Numbered from the stretch's first letter, positions 41,838-51,204 are shown. The stretch is DNA of 60,834 bases from Bradyrhizobium sp. YR681 (GCF_000282615.1 NZ_AKIY01000014.1:1-60834), one strand, 5' to 3'. A program made the numbers and translations. Notes: generated from the sequence alone by a model not told the origin.

Positions 41838-42784
41838 CGGAGCCTCGGATTGGACAGGACGGCAATGATGTCGGCCGCCGTGATCAGTGCCAGATAACCC
41901 AGGCAGAAGATCATCGCGCAGGTCTGGATCAGCGGCAGGTCGCGGGTCGAGACGGCGTCGACCATCAGCTTTGCGACGCCCGGGTAGTTGAAGATGGTCT
42001 CCACGATGATCACGCCGCCGAGCAGATAGGACAGCGAGAGCGCGACCGCATTGACGATGGGACCGAGCGCATTGGGCAGTGCGTGTCGCAGCACGAGCCG
42101 GGGACGCGAGGCACCCTTGAGCAGCGCCATCTCGACATAGGGCGTGTTCAACGTCTCGACCACGGCGGCACGGGTCATGCGGATCATCTGCGCCGAAACC
42201 CCGAATGTGAGCGTCATGACGGGCATCGCGTAGATCCTCAACAGGTCGTGGAACGACTTGACCTCGTTGGTGAGGGACAGCGCCGGGAGCCATTTGAGGT
42301 AGACCGCGAAGAGCAGCACCGCGAGCGTTGCGATCATGAACTCCGGCACCGAGATGATGCCGATGGTCCCGACGGTCACGATGCGGTCGTACAGCGTGCC
42401 GCGCCACATCGCGGAGGTGACGCCGAGCGTCAGGGCGAGGGGCACGGCGATCGAGGCGGTTAGTCCTGCGAGCTTCATCGTGTTGACGAACCGTCCGCGT
42501 ATCAGATTGGCGACCGGGACATTGTTTGCATAGGACGTGCCGAAATCGCCCTGGAACAGGCCCGCGATCCATTTCATGAAGCGAATGATCGCGGGATCGT
42601 CGAGGTGCATTGCCTTGCGCAGGCCCTCGACCGCCTCGGGCGTCGCGGATTGGCCGAGCAGGATCGTGGCGGTATCGCCGGGCAGGAGCGCGGTCGCGAA
42701 GAAGACGGCGAAGGAAACGATCACGAGCGTGATCAAGGCAATGAGAAGCCGCCTCACCACGAGCGACGAAACTTGTCTTCTCAC
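41834..42784 (-). CDS. DppB-type ABC permease
   Basis: 316-residue permease. The opening RRLLIALITLVIVSFAVFF is the first membrane span, followed by the LPGDTA motif and six-span pattern of DppB. It begins with GTG at 42784, eight bases after GGGAG. It is 85 bp downstream of the binding-protein gene and coupled to DppC by ATGA. Confidence 0.93.
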   Translation of the reverse strand: MRRQVSSLVVRRLLIALITLVIVSFAVFFATALLPGDTATILLGQSATPEAVEGLRKAMHLDDPAIIRFMKWIAGLFQGDFGTSYANNVPVANLIRGRFVNTMKLAGLTASIAVPLALTLGVTSAMWRGTLYDRIVTVGTIGIISVPEFMIATLAVLLFAVYLKWLPALSLTNEVKSFHDLLRIYAMPVMTLTFGVSAQMIRMTRAAVVETLNTPYVEMALLKGASRPRLVLRHALPNALGPIVNAVALSLSYLLGGVIIVETIFNYPGVAKLMVDAVSTRDLPLIQTCAMIFCLGYLALITAADIIAVLSNPRLR

Positions 42785-42869
42785 ATTCGTGCTCCCGCAC
42801 CACGTCGGACATTTTCGTCGGCGCCGGCTCCGATGTCAGGACCGGAGCCGCGACCTGCCTAGGCGCCGG

Positions 42870-44474
42870 TCAGGGCGTCAGCCAGACATACTCGGCGAAA
42901 GCGTAGCCCATCATGCCGCCGAGCGGGTTGGGCTCCAATCCCTTCAGCTTGGCAGTGATGGCGTCCACGTTGGAGATGTAGGCCGGAATGATGGTGCCGG
43001 CTTGTTCCGACACCAGCACCTGCATCTCGTTGTACATGGTTCGACGCTTGGCCTGATCGAGCGAGCCGCGGGCCTCGAGCAGCATCTTGTCGAACTGTTC
43101 CGAGCTGAAGCGGCTCTCGTTCCACGGCGCATCCGACTTGTAGAGCAGGGAGAACAGGATGTCGGGCGTCGGACGCGGGTTGATGTTGCCGAAATGGATC
43201 GGCGCCTTCAGCCAGTAATTGCTCCAGTAGCCGTCGGAGGGCACGCGCTTCACGTCGAGCTTCATGCCGATCTGGGCGGCGCTTGCCTGGACGATCATCG
43301 CCATGTCGATCGCCGAACCCGCCGCCTCGGAGGTGATGACCTCGATGGTCTGACCGAGTACGCCAGCCTTCTGGAAATGAAACTTGGCCTTGTCCAGGTC
43401 GAACGATTTCGGCTTGAGAGCGGCATTGTGGTAGACGTTGGCGGGCGACACGGGCTGGTCGTTGCCGACGACGCCGAACCCGCGCAGGGCTGATTTGACG
43501 ATCTGCTCGCGGTTGACCACGTATTTCATGCCTTCCACGAAATCGCGGTTGTTGCCGGGCGCCATGTCCATGCGCATGTTCAGGTCGGTGTAGGTGCCCG
43601 ACGTGCTCGTGGACAGTGCGAAACCGGCCTGGCCTTCGAGGAGGCGAACCGATCGCGGGTTGATCGAGGCTGCGAGATGAATATCCCCGGACAGCAGGGC
43701 GTTGATGCGGGCGTTTTCATCCGGAATGGCGAAAAACTCGAATGAATCGACGTTCGGGCCACCTTTGAAGTAATTCTGATTTCGGACGCCGATCGAACGC
43801 TCGCCGGGAGTGAACTGCTTGCACTTGAAGGCGCCGGTTCCGTTGCCCGAGGAGAAATCGGTGGTGCCGTCGGCCACGATCATGAAGTGATGCATGGACA
43901 GGATCGTCGGCAGGTCTGCGTTGGGGCTCGCCAGCGTGACCTCGACGGTGCTCTTGTCCACCGCCTTGAAGTCGGTCATCTGGGACGCGATTGCAGCGAC
44001 CTTCGACCCGGTGGCCTTGTCCAGATGGCGCTTCAGCGAAAAGATGACGTCGTCGGCGCTGAGGTCCTTGCCATTGTGGAAGGTGACGCCCTTCTTCAGC
44101 TTGATCGTCCAGGTCTTGGCATCGCTGCTCTCGATCGACTCGGCGAGCTCCATCTGGGCGACACCGGTCTGGTCGAGAAAGGTCAGGCGATTGTAGAAGG
44201 AGCAGCAACGAACATAGTCGGTCGAGAGCGAGGCTTTGGCCGGGTCCAGCGTGTCGGCGGTCGACGAGGACCAGGCCGCGGCTTTCAGGGCGCCGCCTTT
44301 CACGGGTGTGGCCGCGACCGCTTCCGACGCGCGGCCGAAGATCGTGCTGGCCGCAGCGATGGCCACGCCGTTGGCGAGCATCAGCTTCAGCAAGTCGCGG
44401 CGCGAAGCCCCGCGCCGAATAGCGTGCTCGATCGCGGCATCGTCTGAACAAGACCAATTCGTCGTGTCGCTCAT
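42870..44474 (-). CDS. Peptide ABC importer substrate-binding protein (SBP family 5), Tat signal
   Basis: 534-residue periplasmic binding protein. The signal region has SRRDLLKLMLANGVAIAAA, a twin-arginine motif, so export by Tat is likely. Family-5 marks: LAESIESSDAKTWTIKLKKG and VTFHNGKDLSADDV in the first third. GAGGG precedes the ATG at 44474. First gene of the leftward dpp-like operon. The ligand could be a peptide or an opine-like compound, in view of the oxidases nearby. Confidence 0.93.
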   Translation of the reverse strand: MSDTTNWSCSDDAAIEHAIRRGASRRDLLKLMLANGVAIAAASTIFGRASEAVAATPVKGGALKAAAWSSSTADTLDPAKASLSTDYVRCCSFYNRLTFLDQTGVAQMELAESIESSDAKTWTIKLKKGVTFHNGKDLSADDVIFSLKRHLDKATGSKVAAIASQMTDFKAVDKSTVEVTLASPNADLPTILSMHHFMIVADGTTDFSSGNGTGAFKCKQFTPGERSIGVRNQNYFKGGPNVDSFEFFAIPDENARINALLSGDIHLAASINPRSVRLLEGQAGFALSTSTSGTYTDLNMRMDMAPGNNRDFVEGMKYVVNREQIVKSALRGFGVVGNDQPVSPANVYHNAALKPKSFDLDKAKFHFQKAGVLGQTIEVITSEAAGSAIDMAMIVQASAAQIGMKLDVKRVPSDGYWSNYWLKAPIHFGNINPRPTPDILFSLLYKSDAPWNESRFSSEQFDKMLLEARGSLDQAKRRTMYNEMQVLVSEQAGTIIPAYISNVDAITAKLKGLEPNPLGGMMGYAFAEYVWLTP

Positions 44475-44822
44475 GTCAATCCCTCGCTGGCTACCGGCTA
44501 CGGCTCGTGTTGCGGTGAGCGGCAGATTGTTCTGCCGCGCCATTGCGTGGATCTCGGCGCGGTCCGCCGTAACGACGATTGCCGCGTCTCCACTCAGGAC
44601 TGCATTCTTTCCCGCGATCGAAGTCTGGCAGGATAGTCCCGCGGCTTTGGCCGAAAAAACCGCGGGCCGCGGCACAAAATTGCGAAGATGTCTCTGTTTC
44701 CGGTGTTTCGAACCTGCGGCCAGCCGGTTCATTGTGCATGCCTATTAATATTGCAGCGCGGCGCGAACTTCGGCATCAGCCAGCGTATCTTCGCGTGTCC
44801 TGGCGGAGCGCGCTTTCTCCGC
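44475..44822. other. Intergenic region, 348 bp
   Basis: Lies between the peptide binding-protein start (leftward) and the 3' end of a leftward acetyltransferase gene. It should hold the promoter of the dpp-like operon; an AATATTAAT stretch near 44743-44751 is a possible -10 region. The binding-protein frame stays open upstream to an ATG at 44732, but no ribosome site or family homology supports that part. No RNA gene seen. Confidence 0.4.
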
Positions 44823-45665
44823 TTATCCGAAAGCCTGGCTGGCGAGGGCAAATGTAGTCAGTGGCGCGCGGCTGGATTGCGCAATGATGGGGCGCTGCAT
44901 GACAATCCCTTCGTCAACCCGGACCAATCCTTGGTCTGCGAGCCAGGTGCTCAATTGAGAGCCTTCGGCAGTGTCGACGCGGACGAAGCGTCCTTCGCTC
45001 CGCGCCATGAAGAAATTGAGCAGGGCTTTCGCGTCGTCGACGTTTGCGGCCACCACAGGGCCGATCACTTCACCTCTGCCGAAGGCGCGTGATGCGGCAA
45101 ATCCAGTGATCCCCTGGCCGCGATCGAGCACGGCCAGTTGGCCGATCTTCGCAAGCGCACGAAGCAGATCTCTCCGGTCCGCACCATAGGCGCTTCTGTC
45201 GAGCTCGAGGATCCCGAGGATATCGAGCGCCTCGGCCAGCCGGACTTGGGCGGGCGATACAACACGAAGCGCCTGTCCCTGATGCTGGACAATCGCGCCG
45301 GTCTCCCAAAAGCCAAGCTTCCGATAGAGCGGGGCACCCTCACGCGTTGCAACCAGCCTCAGCGCGCGCGATCCCGCCAGCGCGATGACCGCTTCCATGA
45401 GTTGACGGCCCAATCCGCGCCCGCGGGCGGCCTCATCGACGATGACCATGTTGATGGTTGCGACGTCCCTCTTGTAGGGTGTCATCAGGACCGTCCCAAC
45501 AACGGTTGCGGCATTGGCGTCCAGCGCCACAAATCCCGTGCTCAGATGCAGGGCCAACTGCCAATCGTCGAGGCGATGCGGCCATTTGGCTTGACGCGAA
45601 AGGCGCAAGGCACCTTCGAGATGTTCCGGGTGGAACGTGGTGAGCGAGATGCTGCTCTGGGTCAT
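44823..45665 (-). CDS. Two-domain GNAT acetyltransferase (YitH-like)
   Basis: 280 residues from the ATG at 45665, which follows AGGAAAG. The N-terminal GNAT domain has the acetyl-CoA loop DEAARGRGLGRQLME and LYRKLGFWE. The C-terminal half (FGRGEVIGPVVAANVDDAK, GRFVRVDT) matches the second domain of YitH-type proteins. A paralogue ending in the same TxALASQAxG string is at 49578-50480. The acceptor substrate is unknown; it lies next to peptide uptake and oxidase genes. Confidence 0.88.
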   Translation of the reverse strand: MTQSSISLTTFHPEHLEGALRLSRQAKWPHRLDDWQLALHLSTGFVALDANAATVVGTVLMTPYKRDVATINMVIVDEAARGRGLGRQLMEAVIALAGSRALRLVATREGAPLYRKLGFWETGAIVQHQGQALRVVSPAQVRLAEALDILGILELDRSAYGADRRDLLRALAKIGQLAVLDRGQGITGFAASRAFGRGEVIGPVVAANVDDAKALLNFFMARSEGRFVRVDTAEGSQLSTWLADQGLVRVDEGIVMQRPIIAQSSRAPLTTFALASQAFG

Positions 45666-45838
45666 AGACTGGCTTTCCTGTCCGCTCCCAGTCTCGTATG
45701 TCGGTGACGTGCAGTTCGTCTGAAGGGCCCCACGGGAACGATATCTTCCACCGCAGCCGGCGGAAAAGCCGCATCTTATGCCGCGTTGGCGCTCTATTGT
45801 TGCGGCTGACATTGCGCGAGCGCACCAGGACGGGAACG

Positions 45839-46507
45839 ATGAGCCAGTTTCGCCCGAAATACGTGACCTTCGACTGCTACGGCACGCTGACGAATTTCCA
45901 GATGGCCGAAGCGGCGCAGGATCTCTATCGCGCGCATCTTACCGAACCGCAGATGGCGGCCCTTGTCCGGGATTTCGCGGCCTACCGCCTCGACGAGATT
46001 CTCGGCGACTGGAAGCCCTATGCCGACGTGATCCACAACGCGCTGGAGCGCGCCTGCAAGCGCAACGGCGTCGCCTTCAAGTCCGAGTACGGGCAGATCG
46101 TCTACGATCGCGTGCCGGGCTGGGGGCCGCATCCCGACGTTCCCGCCGGCCTTGCCAAGGTCGCCAAGGAGATTCCGCTCGTCATCCTCTCCAACGCCAT
46201 GAATGCGCAGCTGCCGTCCAACGTGGCCAAGCTCGGGGCGCCGTTTCACGCGGCGCTGACGGCCGAACAGGCCCGGTCCTACAAGCCTCGCATGAAGGGC
46301 TTCGAATTCATGTTCGATACGCTGGGCTGCGGGCCCGAGGACGTCGTGCACTGCTCCTCGTCGTTCCGCTATGACCTGATGACGGCGCACGACCTCGGCA
46401 TCAAGAACAAGGTCTGGGTCAATCGGGGGCACGAGCCCGCTAACCCCTATTACGGCTATGTCGAGATCAAGGACATCGGCGGACTGCCAGGCGTGTTCGG
46501 GCTCTGA
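45839..46507 (+). CDS. HAD hydrolase, type II haloacid dehalogenase-like
   Basis: 222 residues. Motif I is FDCYGTLTNF with nucleophile Asp12, motif II is VILSNA, motif III is the Lys in SYKPRMKGFEF, and motif IV is the CSSSFRYDLMTAHDLGIKNK region. This is the (S)-2-haloacid dehalogenase arrangement, although many relatives act on other small acids. AGGACGGGAA precedes the ATG at 45839. It lies 18 bp before a PuuB-like oxidase and is probably co-transcribed with it. Confidence 0.9.
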   Translation: MSQFRPKYVTFDCYGTLTNFQMAEAAQDLYRAHLTEPQMAALVRDFAAYRLDEILGDWKPYADVIHNALERACKRNGVAFKSEYGQIVYDRVPGWGPHPDVPAGLAKVAKEIPLVILSNAMNAQLPSNVAKLGAPFHAALTAEQARSYKPRMKGFEFMFDTLGCGPEDVVHCSSSFRYDLMTAHDLGIKNKVWVNRGHEPANPYYGYVEIKDIGGLPGVFGL

Positions 46508-46525
46508 GCCAGCAGGGGATCTGCG

Positions 46526-47800
46526 GTGAAATACGTTTCCTACTGGCACGATACCGCACCACGCTTCTCCGGCGGCGCCGAAGGTCCCGTCGACGGGCAC
46601 TATGACGTCGCGGTCATCGGTGGCGGCTTCACGGGCCTGGGGGCTGCGCGCCAGCTCGCGAAGGCCGGTACGAAAGTCGTCGTTCTCGAAGCGGACCGGG
46701 TGATCGGCGGCGCATCGGGCCGGAACGGCGGGCATCTCAACAATGGTCTTGCCCACAGCTATCTCGCCGCCAAGGCGGAGTTGGGCAAGGAGCGAGCCAT
46801 TGCGCTTTACCACGCGCTCGATTCCTCGATCGACACGCTCGAAGCGCTGATCGCGGAGGAGGGCATCGCATGCGATTTCCGCCGCGCCGGCAAGCTGAAG
46901 CTCGCCTCCAAGCCCAAACATCTCGATGCCATCGCGCGCAATTTCGAGGCGGTCCATCGCGAGGTGGATCCGGACACCGCATTGCTGTCGGCCCAGGATC
47001 TCCGCGCGGAGATCGGCTCGCCCTTCTTTGGCGCGATGCTCTCGAAGAAGAGCGCAATGATGCATATGGGGCGCTATGGCGTCGGACTGGCCGAGGCCGC
47101 CAAGCGCCGCGGCGCGATCATCTTCGAGCAGGCACCGGTGACAGCGCAGGCGCGCGAAGGATCGCGCCATCGGCTGACGACACCTCGCGGCAGCGTCACC
47201 GCCGATCAGGTGCTGCTTGCGACGGGCGCCTACACCACGCCCAATTTCGGTTACTTCCGGCGACGGCTCGTCGCCGTCGGCAGCTTCATCGTGGCGACCC
47301 GGCCGCTGGACGCGGCCGAGATCGCCGCCGCCATGCCGGGCAACCGCACCTGCGTCACGTCGATGAACGTCGGAAACTATTTCCGCCTGGCACCCGACAA
47401 TCGCCTGATCTTCGGCGGCCGTGCGCGCTTTTCGGCGACGTCGGATCAGCGTTCCGACGCCAAGAGTGGCGCCATTCTCGTCGACGGTCTCACCCGACTC
47501 TTCCCGCAACTCGCCGGCACGGAGATCGACTATTGCTGGGGTGGACTCGTCGACATGACCAGCGACCGCTTTCCGCGCGCCGGCCATCAGGATGGGCTGT
47601 GGTATGCGATGGGTTATGCCGGTCACGGCGCGCAGCTGTCGACCCATCTCGGCATGATCATCGCAGATGCGATGCTCGGACGCGAAGACCGGAATCCGAT
47701 GAAGGGCCTCGACTGGCCTGCGGTGCCCGGCCATTTCGGCAAGCCCTGGTTCCTGCCGCTGGTGGGAATGTACTACAAGATGCTCGATCGCATTCAGTAG
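46526..47800 (+). CDS. FAD-dependent oxidoreductase (PuuB/DAO family)
   Basis: 424 residues, GTG start after AGGGG. YDVAVIGGGFTGLGAARQLA is the FAD site, and GGASGRNGGHLNNG is the segment typical of gamma-glutamylputrescine oxidase and relatives. Near the C terminus, YCWGGLVDMTSDRFPRAG and MGYAGHGAQLSTHLG complete the DAO fold. Likely oxidises an amine, releasing an aldehyde and ammonia. It pairs with the HAD gene upstream. An aldehyde dehydrogenase would be expected nearby, and only a remnant of one remains. Confidence 0.92.
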   Translation: MKYVSYWHDTAPRFSGGAEGPVDGHYDVAVIGGGFTGLGAARQLAKAGTKVVVLEADRVIGGASGRNGGHLNNGLAHSYLAAKAELGKERAIALYHALDSSIDTLEALIAEEGIACDFRRAGKLKLASKPKHLDAIARNFEAVHREVDPDTALLSAQDLRAEIGSPFFGAMLSKKSAMMHMGRYGVGLAEAAKRRGAIIFEQAPVTAQAREGSRHRLTTPRGSVTADQVLLATGAYTTPNFGYFRRRLVAVGSFIVATRPLDAAEIAAAMPGNRTCVTSMNVGNYFRLAPDNRLIFGGRARFSATSDQRSDAKSGAILVDGLTRLFPQLAGTEIDYCWGGLVDMTSDRFPRAGHQDGLWYAMGYAGHGAQLSTHLGMIIADAMLGREDRNPMKGLDWPAVPGHFGKPWFLPLVGMYYKMLDRIQ

Positions 47801-47918
47801 CCTGACCGGGGCACATGCGCGCCCACGCTTGCAGAGCATCGAGGGCTGATCTGTCTTGAGCGTTTGCCGGGATGGCGGAGAGGGCGCGGTCGTACGCCTT
47901 TCTCCGCTCCGTGGCCGC

Positions 47919-48070
47919 TAAGCCCAATCCATCGACGTGGAAGGTCTTGATCTCGAGATATTCCTCGATCCCGACCTGCGCTCCCTCGCGCGCCAGGCCG
48001 GATTGCTTGATGCCGCCGAACGGGGACACCTTCGTCGACACCATGCCGGTGTTGAGGGCGATGCCTGGGC
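47919..48070 (-). pseudogene. Aldehyde dehydrogenase C-terminal remnant (succinate-semialdehyde dehydrogenase-like)
   Basis: About 50 codons read GIALNTGMVSTKVSPFGGIK, then QSGLAREGAQVGIEEYLEIK, the C-terminal end of GabD-type aldehyde dehydrogenases. Everything upstream (cofactor site, Glu and Cys) is missing; homology starts exactly at the stop codon of the cupin gene at 48071. The native stop seems lost too, as the frame runs on. Deletion joined the remnant to the cupin gene. Confidence 0.78.
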
Positions 48071-48421
48071 TCACGACACCGTGACGTAGATCTTGCGCAC
48101 GGTCTCGATCGTCTTCCACACGCCGGTAAAGCCGGGCTTCATGACGAAGCTGTCACCGGCTCGGAACGTGATCGGATCGCCGCCGTCCGGCGTGATCTCG
48201 ACCGTGCCGGAGAGGATGTGGCAGAACTCGAAGGTCTCTCCCTTGATCGAGCGTGTCTCGCCCGGTGTTGCTTCCCACACGCCGGTGTGCACCAGTTCGC
48301 CCTTGGCCTCGTCCTGCGCCCAGGTCTTGTAGTGGGGCGCGCCGGCAATGAGCCGCTCCGGCATCGGGCCGGATTCCTTCGGGGCGAAAGTCGGGTTGGG
48401 GTCGATCCGTTTCAGCAGCAA
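48071..48421 (-). CDS. Cupin domain protein
   Basis: 116 residues. A single cupin barrel of the DUF861/EutQ-like type, with ETFEFCHILSGTVEITPDGG and RAGDSFVMKPGFTGVWKTIE. A TTG start fits AGGAG eight bases upstream and a 12-bp gap after the dehydrogenase gene; an ATG 19 codons downstream is an alternative. The family includes metal-dependent small enzymes acting on ureidoglycolate and similar compounds. Function here is unknown; probably the same operon as the hydroxyacid dehydrogenase. Confidence 0.85.
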   Translation of the reverse strand: MLLKRIDPNPTFAPKESGPMPERLIAGAPHYKTWAQDEAKGELVHTGVWEATPGETRSIKGETFEFCHILSGTVEITPDGGDPITFRAGDSFVMKPGFTGVWKTIETVRKIYVTVS

Positions 48422-48433
48422 GTTGGGCTCCTC

Positions 48434-49357
48434 TCAGTAACCGCGTGTCCGATCCACGAGCCCGACGAGATCGAGGCCCGCTTCATATCGCTTGATGTTG
48501 TCGATGACCGCGCGAGCGGCGGTGTCTGGCTGGGTCGCGCTTGCCACATGCGGGGTCAGTAGCACTTTCGGGTGGGCCCACAAGGCATGTTCGCTCGGCG
48601 GCGGCTCCGGTTCGGTCACGTCGATCACGGCTCCGGCGAGCTGACCCGCATCCAGAGCGGCGAGGAGCGCAAGGGAATCGAGCTGCGCGCCGCGCCCGGC
48701 GTGGACGAGGGCCGCGCCCTTCGGCAGCTGCGCAAGACGTTCGCGGTTCAGGATGCCGCGCGTGGCCGCGGTGAGAGGCAGCAGGCAGACGAGGATGTCG
48801 GTCTCGCCGAGCATCCGGCCAAGACCGGCATCGCCGCTAAAGGTCGCAACGCCTTCAATCGTCTTGCCCGACCGGCTCCAGCCGCTCAAGCGGAAGCCGA
48901 AAGGTTTCAGGCTTTCCAGCACGGCGCGGCCGAGCACGCCCAGTCCGAGCAGCCCGATCCGCCGGTCGGCAGCCTGCCTCTGCGGCAGGGCCCGCCATTC
49001 GCGGCGTCGCTGCAAATCGAGATAGGCCGGCAAGTTGCGGTGAAGCGCCAGCACCGCAAGGGTGACATATTCCTGCATCATCCGGATGATGCCGTCTTCC
49101 ACCATCCGGACCAGCTTCACCCCTGGCGGGATGGCCGTCAGCGGAAACTGGTCGATGCCCGCCCCGACCGAAAACAGGATGTCGAGATTGCGGTATCGTT
49201 CCAGCGCCTCCGGGACGGACCAGGTGATGATATAACGTATGTCGGCTGGAGCGACCGTGCCCGGACCGATCGTGAAGGGCAGATGCGGGAGCTCGTGCGC
49301 GAAGGCTTCACCGAAGACGGCCCCGCGCTGCGCATCGGAATTGAAGAGAAAGGTCAT
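48434..49357 (-). CDS. D-2-hydroxyacid dehydrogenase (GhrA-like glyoxylate/hydroxypyruvate reductase)
   Basis: 307 residues. The nucleotide-binding motif [12 protein letters not shown] is central; the catalytic Arg lies in HAGRGAQLD, the Glu in VIDVTEPEP and the His in [10 protein letters not shown]. The short N-terminal domain and the VGAGIDQF region match the GhrA subgroup, which reduces glyoxylate or hydroxypyruvate with NADPH. First gene of a leftward group with the cupin gene; divergent from an acetyltransferase gene across 220 bp. Confidence 0.92.
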   Translation of the reverse strand: MTFLFNSDAQRGAVFGEAFAHELPHLPFTIGPGTVAPADIRYIITWSVPEALERYRNLDILFSVGAGIDQFPLTAIPPGVKLVRMVEDGIIRMMQEYVTLAVLALHRNLPAYLDLQRRREWRALPQRQAADRRIGLLGLGVLGRAVLESLKPFGFRLSGWSRSGKTIEGVATFSGDAGLGRMLGETDILVCLLPLTAATRGILNRERLAQLPKGAALVHAGRGAQLDSLALLAALDAGQLAGAVIDVTEPEPPPSEHALWAHPKVLLTPHVASATQPDTAARAVIDNIKRYEAGLDLVGLVDRTRGY

Positions 49358-49577
49358 TATCGAATTCGGACGCGCGGAGAATGGCGAAGCTTTGCCGGAT
49401 TAAGCCATGCTATCGGAGCCGGGATTTCGTCCGGTGCCGAATGCGGGCGCGATTTGGTGGATTGTTTCGCCGGATGGCTTTTCCGGAACGCAATCTGCGG
49501 CGTGGCCGGTGTATGCTGAGCCTGACCGAGCCCGGAACTGCCGGCTCCGACCGATGTCGAGCCGATCAGGGGGAGAC

Positions 49578-50480
49578 ATGAAGTCCCGCACGACCAGTTC
49601 GCTGACGATCGACGCATTCGATGCGCGGGCGGTGGACATCGACACGGTCGAGCTCGATCAGCTCTACACGCTCTCGATCGGCGTCGGCTGGCCGCATCGC
49701 CCTGAGGATTGGCAATTTCTGCGCGACACCGGCCATGGCATCGTCGTTCACGATGAGATCGGACGGGTGCTGGGGTCGGCCATGTGGTTTCCTCACGGGG
49801 TGGATTTTGCCACGGTCGGCATGGTCATTACCTCGCCCCGCCTGCAGGCGCTTGGCACGGCTCAGTGGCTGATGAAGCGCATTCTGTCTGCATCGGGCGG
49901 GCGCAATCTCCGCCTCAATGCCACGCATGCGGCCCGCAAGCTCTATCTCTCGCTCGGCTTCCGCCGCGAACGAACGGTGTTCCAGCGGCAAGCCGAAGCG
50001 CAGCGATTCGGCGACATGCCGCGCCCTTCAGAAGGTGGCGAGCTTCGAGAGTTGGGCCAAAAGGACCTGCCGGCCATCGCGCAACTCGATGCGCGGGCGT
50101 TCGGCGCCTCGCGCCTTGATTTGATCGCAGCCCTCCTGCGGCAATCCGCCGGGGTCGGGCTCTATCGGCGTGGTCGACTCGAGGCGTTCGCGTTGTGCCG
50201 TCCGTTTGGGCGAGGGCACGTCGTGGGTCCCGTCGTCGCGTCAGCCGACGAGGACGCGATCGTGGTGGCTGCGCCGCACGTCGCGGCTCACGAGGGACAG
50301 TTTCTGAGGATCGACACGCACCTCGCCGATGGTGAGTTCTGCTCCTTCCTGGCTCGGTGCGGCCTTGCTTTTTTCGACACCGTGACGACGATGTCGCTGG
50401 GCGGAGAGTTTCGTGATCCTAACGGTCGTTCCGGAAAGATACCTGTAACTTACGCGCTTGCCAGCCAGGCGCTCGGCTGA
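49578..50480 (+). CDS. Two-domain GNAT acetyltransferase (YitH-like), paralogue
   Basis: 300 residues from the ATG at 49578, preceded by AGGGGGAG; the open frame upstream has no such site. N-terminal GNAT-like domain (LQALGTAQWLMKRIL, LYLSLGF), then the YitH-type second domain (FGRGHVVGPVVASADEDA, GQFLRIDT, FDTVTTMSLG). Its acetyl-CoA loop is weaker than in the paralogue at 44823-45665: the expected RGxGxG reads LQALGTAQ, so catalysis may be altered. Confidence 0.85.
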   Translation: MKSRTTSSLTIDAFDARAVDIDTVELDQLYTLSIGVGWPHRPEDWQFLRDTGHGIVVHDEIGRVLGSAMWFPHGVDFATVGMVITSPRLQALGTAQWLMKRILSASGGRNLRLNATHAARKLYLSLGFRRERTVFQRQAEAQRFGDMPRPSEGGELRELGQKDLPAIAQLDARAFGASRLDLIAALLRQSAGVGLYRRGRLEAFALCRPFGRGHVVGPVVASADEDAIVVAAPHVAAHEGQFLRIDTHLADGEFCSFLARCGLAFFDTVTTMSLGGEFRDPNGRSGKIPVTYALASQALG

Positions 50481-50514
50481 GAGCCGAGGCGCCTGGCGGA
50501 AGTTCCGCGCCAGG
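50472..50514 (+). terminator. Two adjacent hairpins between convergent genes
   Basis: CTCGGC/GCCGAG (50472-50488) has the acetyltransferase stop codon in its loop. It is followed by CCTGGC..GGAA/TTCC..GCCAGG (50492-50514, 2-nt bulge). Both lie between the convergent acetyltransferase and RidA genes. No T-run. Confidence 0.4.
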
Positions 50515-50536
50515 GCATCTCAACCGGGACTTCGCC

Positions 50537-50896
50537 TCAGGCCTGGGGCGGTCGGGCTGCGATGGCGGTCATCTCGAGTTTGACGCCCGGACCGAGATCG
50601 GCCACGCCGATGGCGGCGCGCGCCGGCAGATGAGCCGCCGCGAAATGCGCCTTCCAGGCTGCATTGAACTCCGACTTCTCCTTGAGGTTCGTCATGTAGA
50701 TGGTCACCTGCAGGACGTTGGCGAGATCGGATCCGAGACGCTTCAGCAGCTGCGCGAGCTGGCCGAGGACGTCGTTGGCCTGGCCCGACATGTCGAGGCT
50801 CGTGTCCTCGGGGACAATTCCACCGATGTAGAGCACGCCATCGTGCTCGACCACTTCGTGGAGCAGTCCTTCGTAGGGCAAGACGCGCTGGATCAT
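50537..50896 (-). CDS. RidA (YjgF/YER057c/UK114) family protein
   Basis: 119 residues from the ATG at 50896, where family homology starts; the frame is open further upstream without support. Signatures are GVLYIGGIVPED, the helix QANDVLGQLAQLLKRLGSD, VLQVTIYMTNL and PARAAIGVADLGPGVKLEM. RidA proteins hydrolyse reactive enamine/imine intermediates made by amino-acid enzymes, which suits the two imine-producing oxidases in this region. The ribosome site is weak. Confidence 0.9.
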   Translation of the reverse strand: MIQRVLPYEGLLHEVVEHDGVLYIGGIVPEDTSLDMSGQANDVLGQLAQLLKRLGSDLANVLQVTIYMTNLKEKSEFNAAWKAHFAAAHLPARAAIGVADLGPGVKLEMTAIAARPPQA

Positions 50897-51204
50897 GATG
50901 AGACCGATGTTGCTGTGGGAATGGGCGGCATATCGCACATTTCCGTCGCGATGTCGTTTGCAGAGATTCCACACCAGGCCGGATCGAAGGATCAACCGCA
51001 GGCTTCCGAATGCGGTCCAATAAGGCATTGGAAATAAATGCAGAAATGACCTCAGCGTCGCCCGCTTATGTTCGCCCGGCCGTCCTTGCGCGCAGGAGCC
51101 CGGCATTTCCGCAGGCCTGATCACGACGACATCGGGGCCTGGATCGGTATACTGCCACCCAAAGCGCGATGGGAACGGACTGACCGGACCGGAACAAGGA
51201 TCAG
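50897..51204. other. Intergenic region, 308 bp, divergent promoters
   Basis: Lies between the divergent RidA and molybdopterin oxidoreductase genes. The RidA frame stays open through much of it, but the encoded residues resemble nothing known to me. I see no repeat, RNA gene or strong promoter box. Confidence 0.35.

Noticed and set aside
44475..44732. N-terminal extension of the peptide binding protein
   Set aside because: The Tat signal and ribosome site place the start at 44474; the upstream frame is open but unlike the family.
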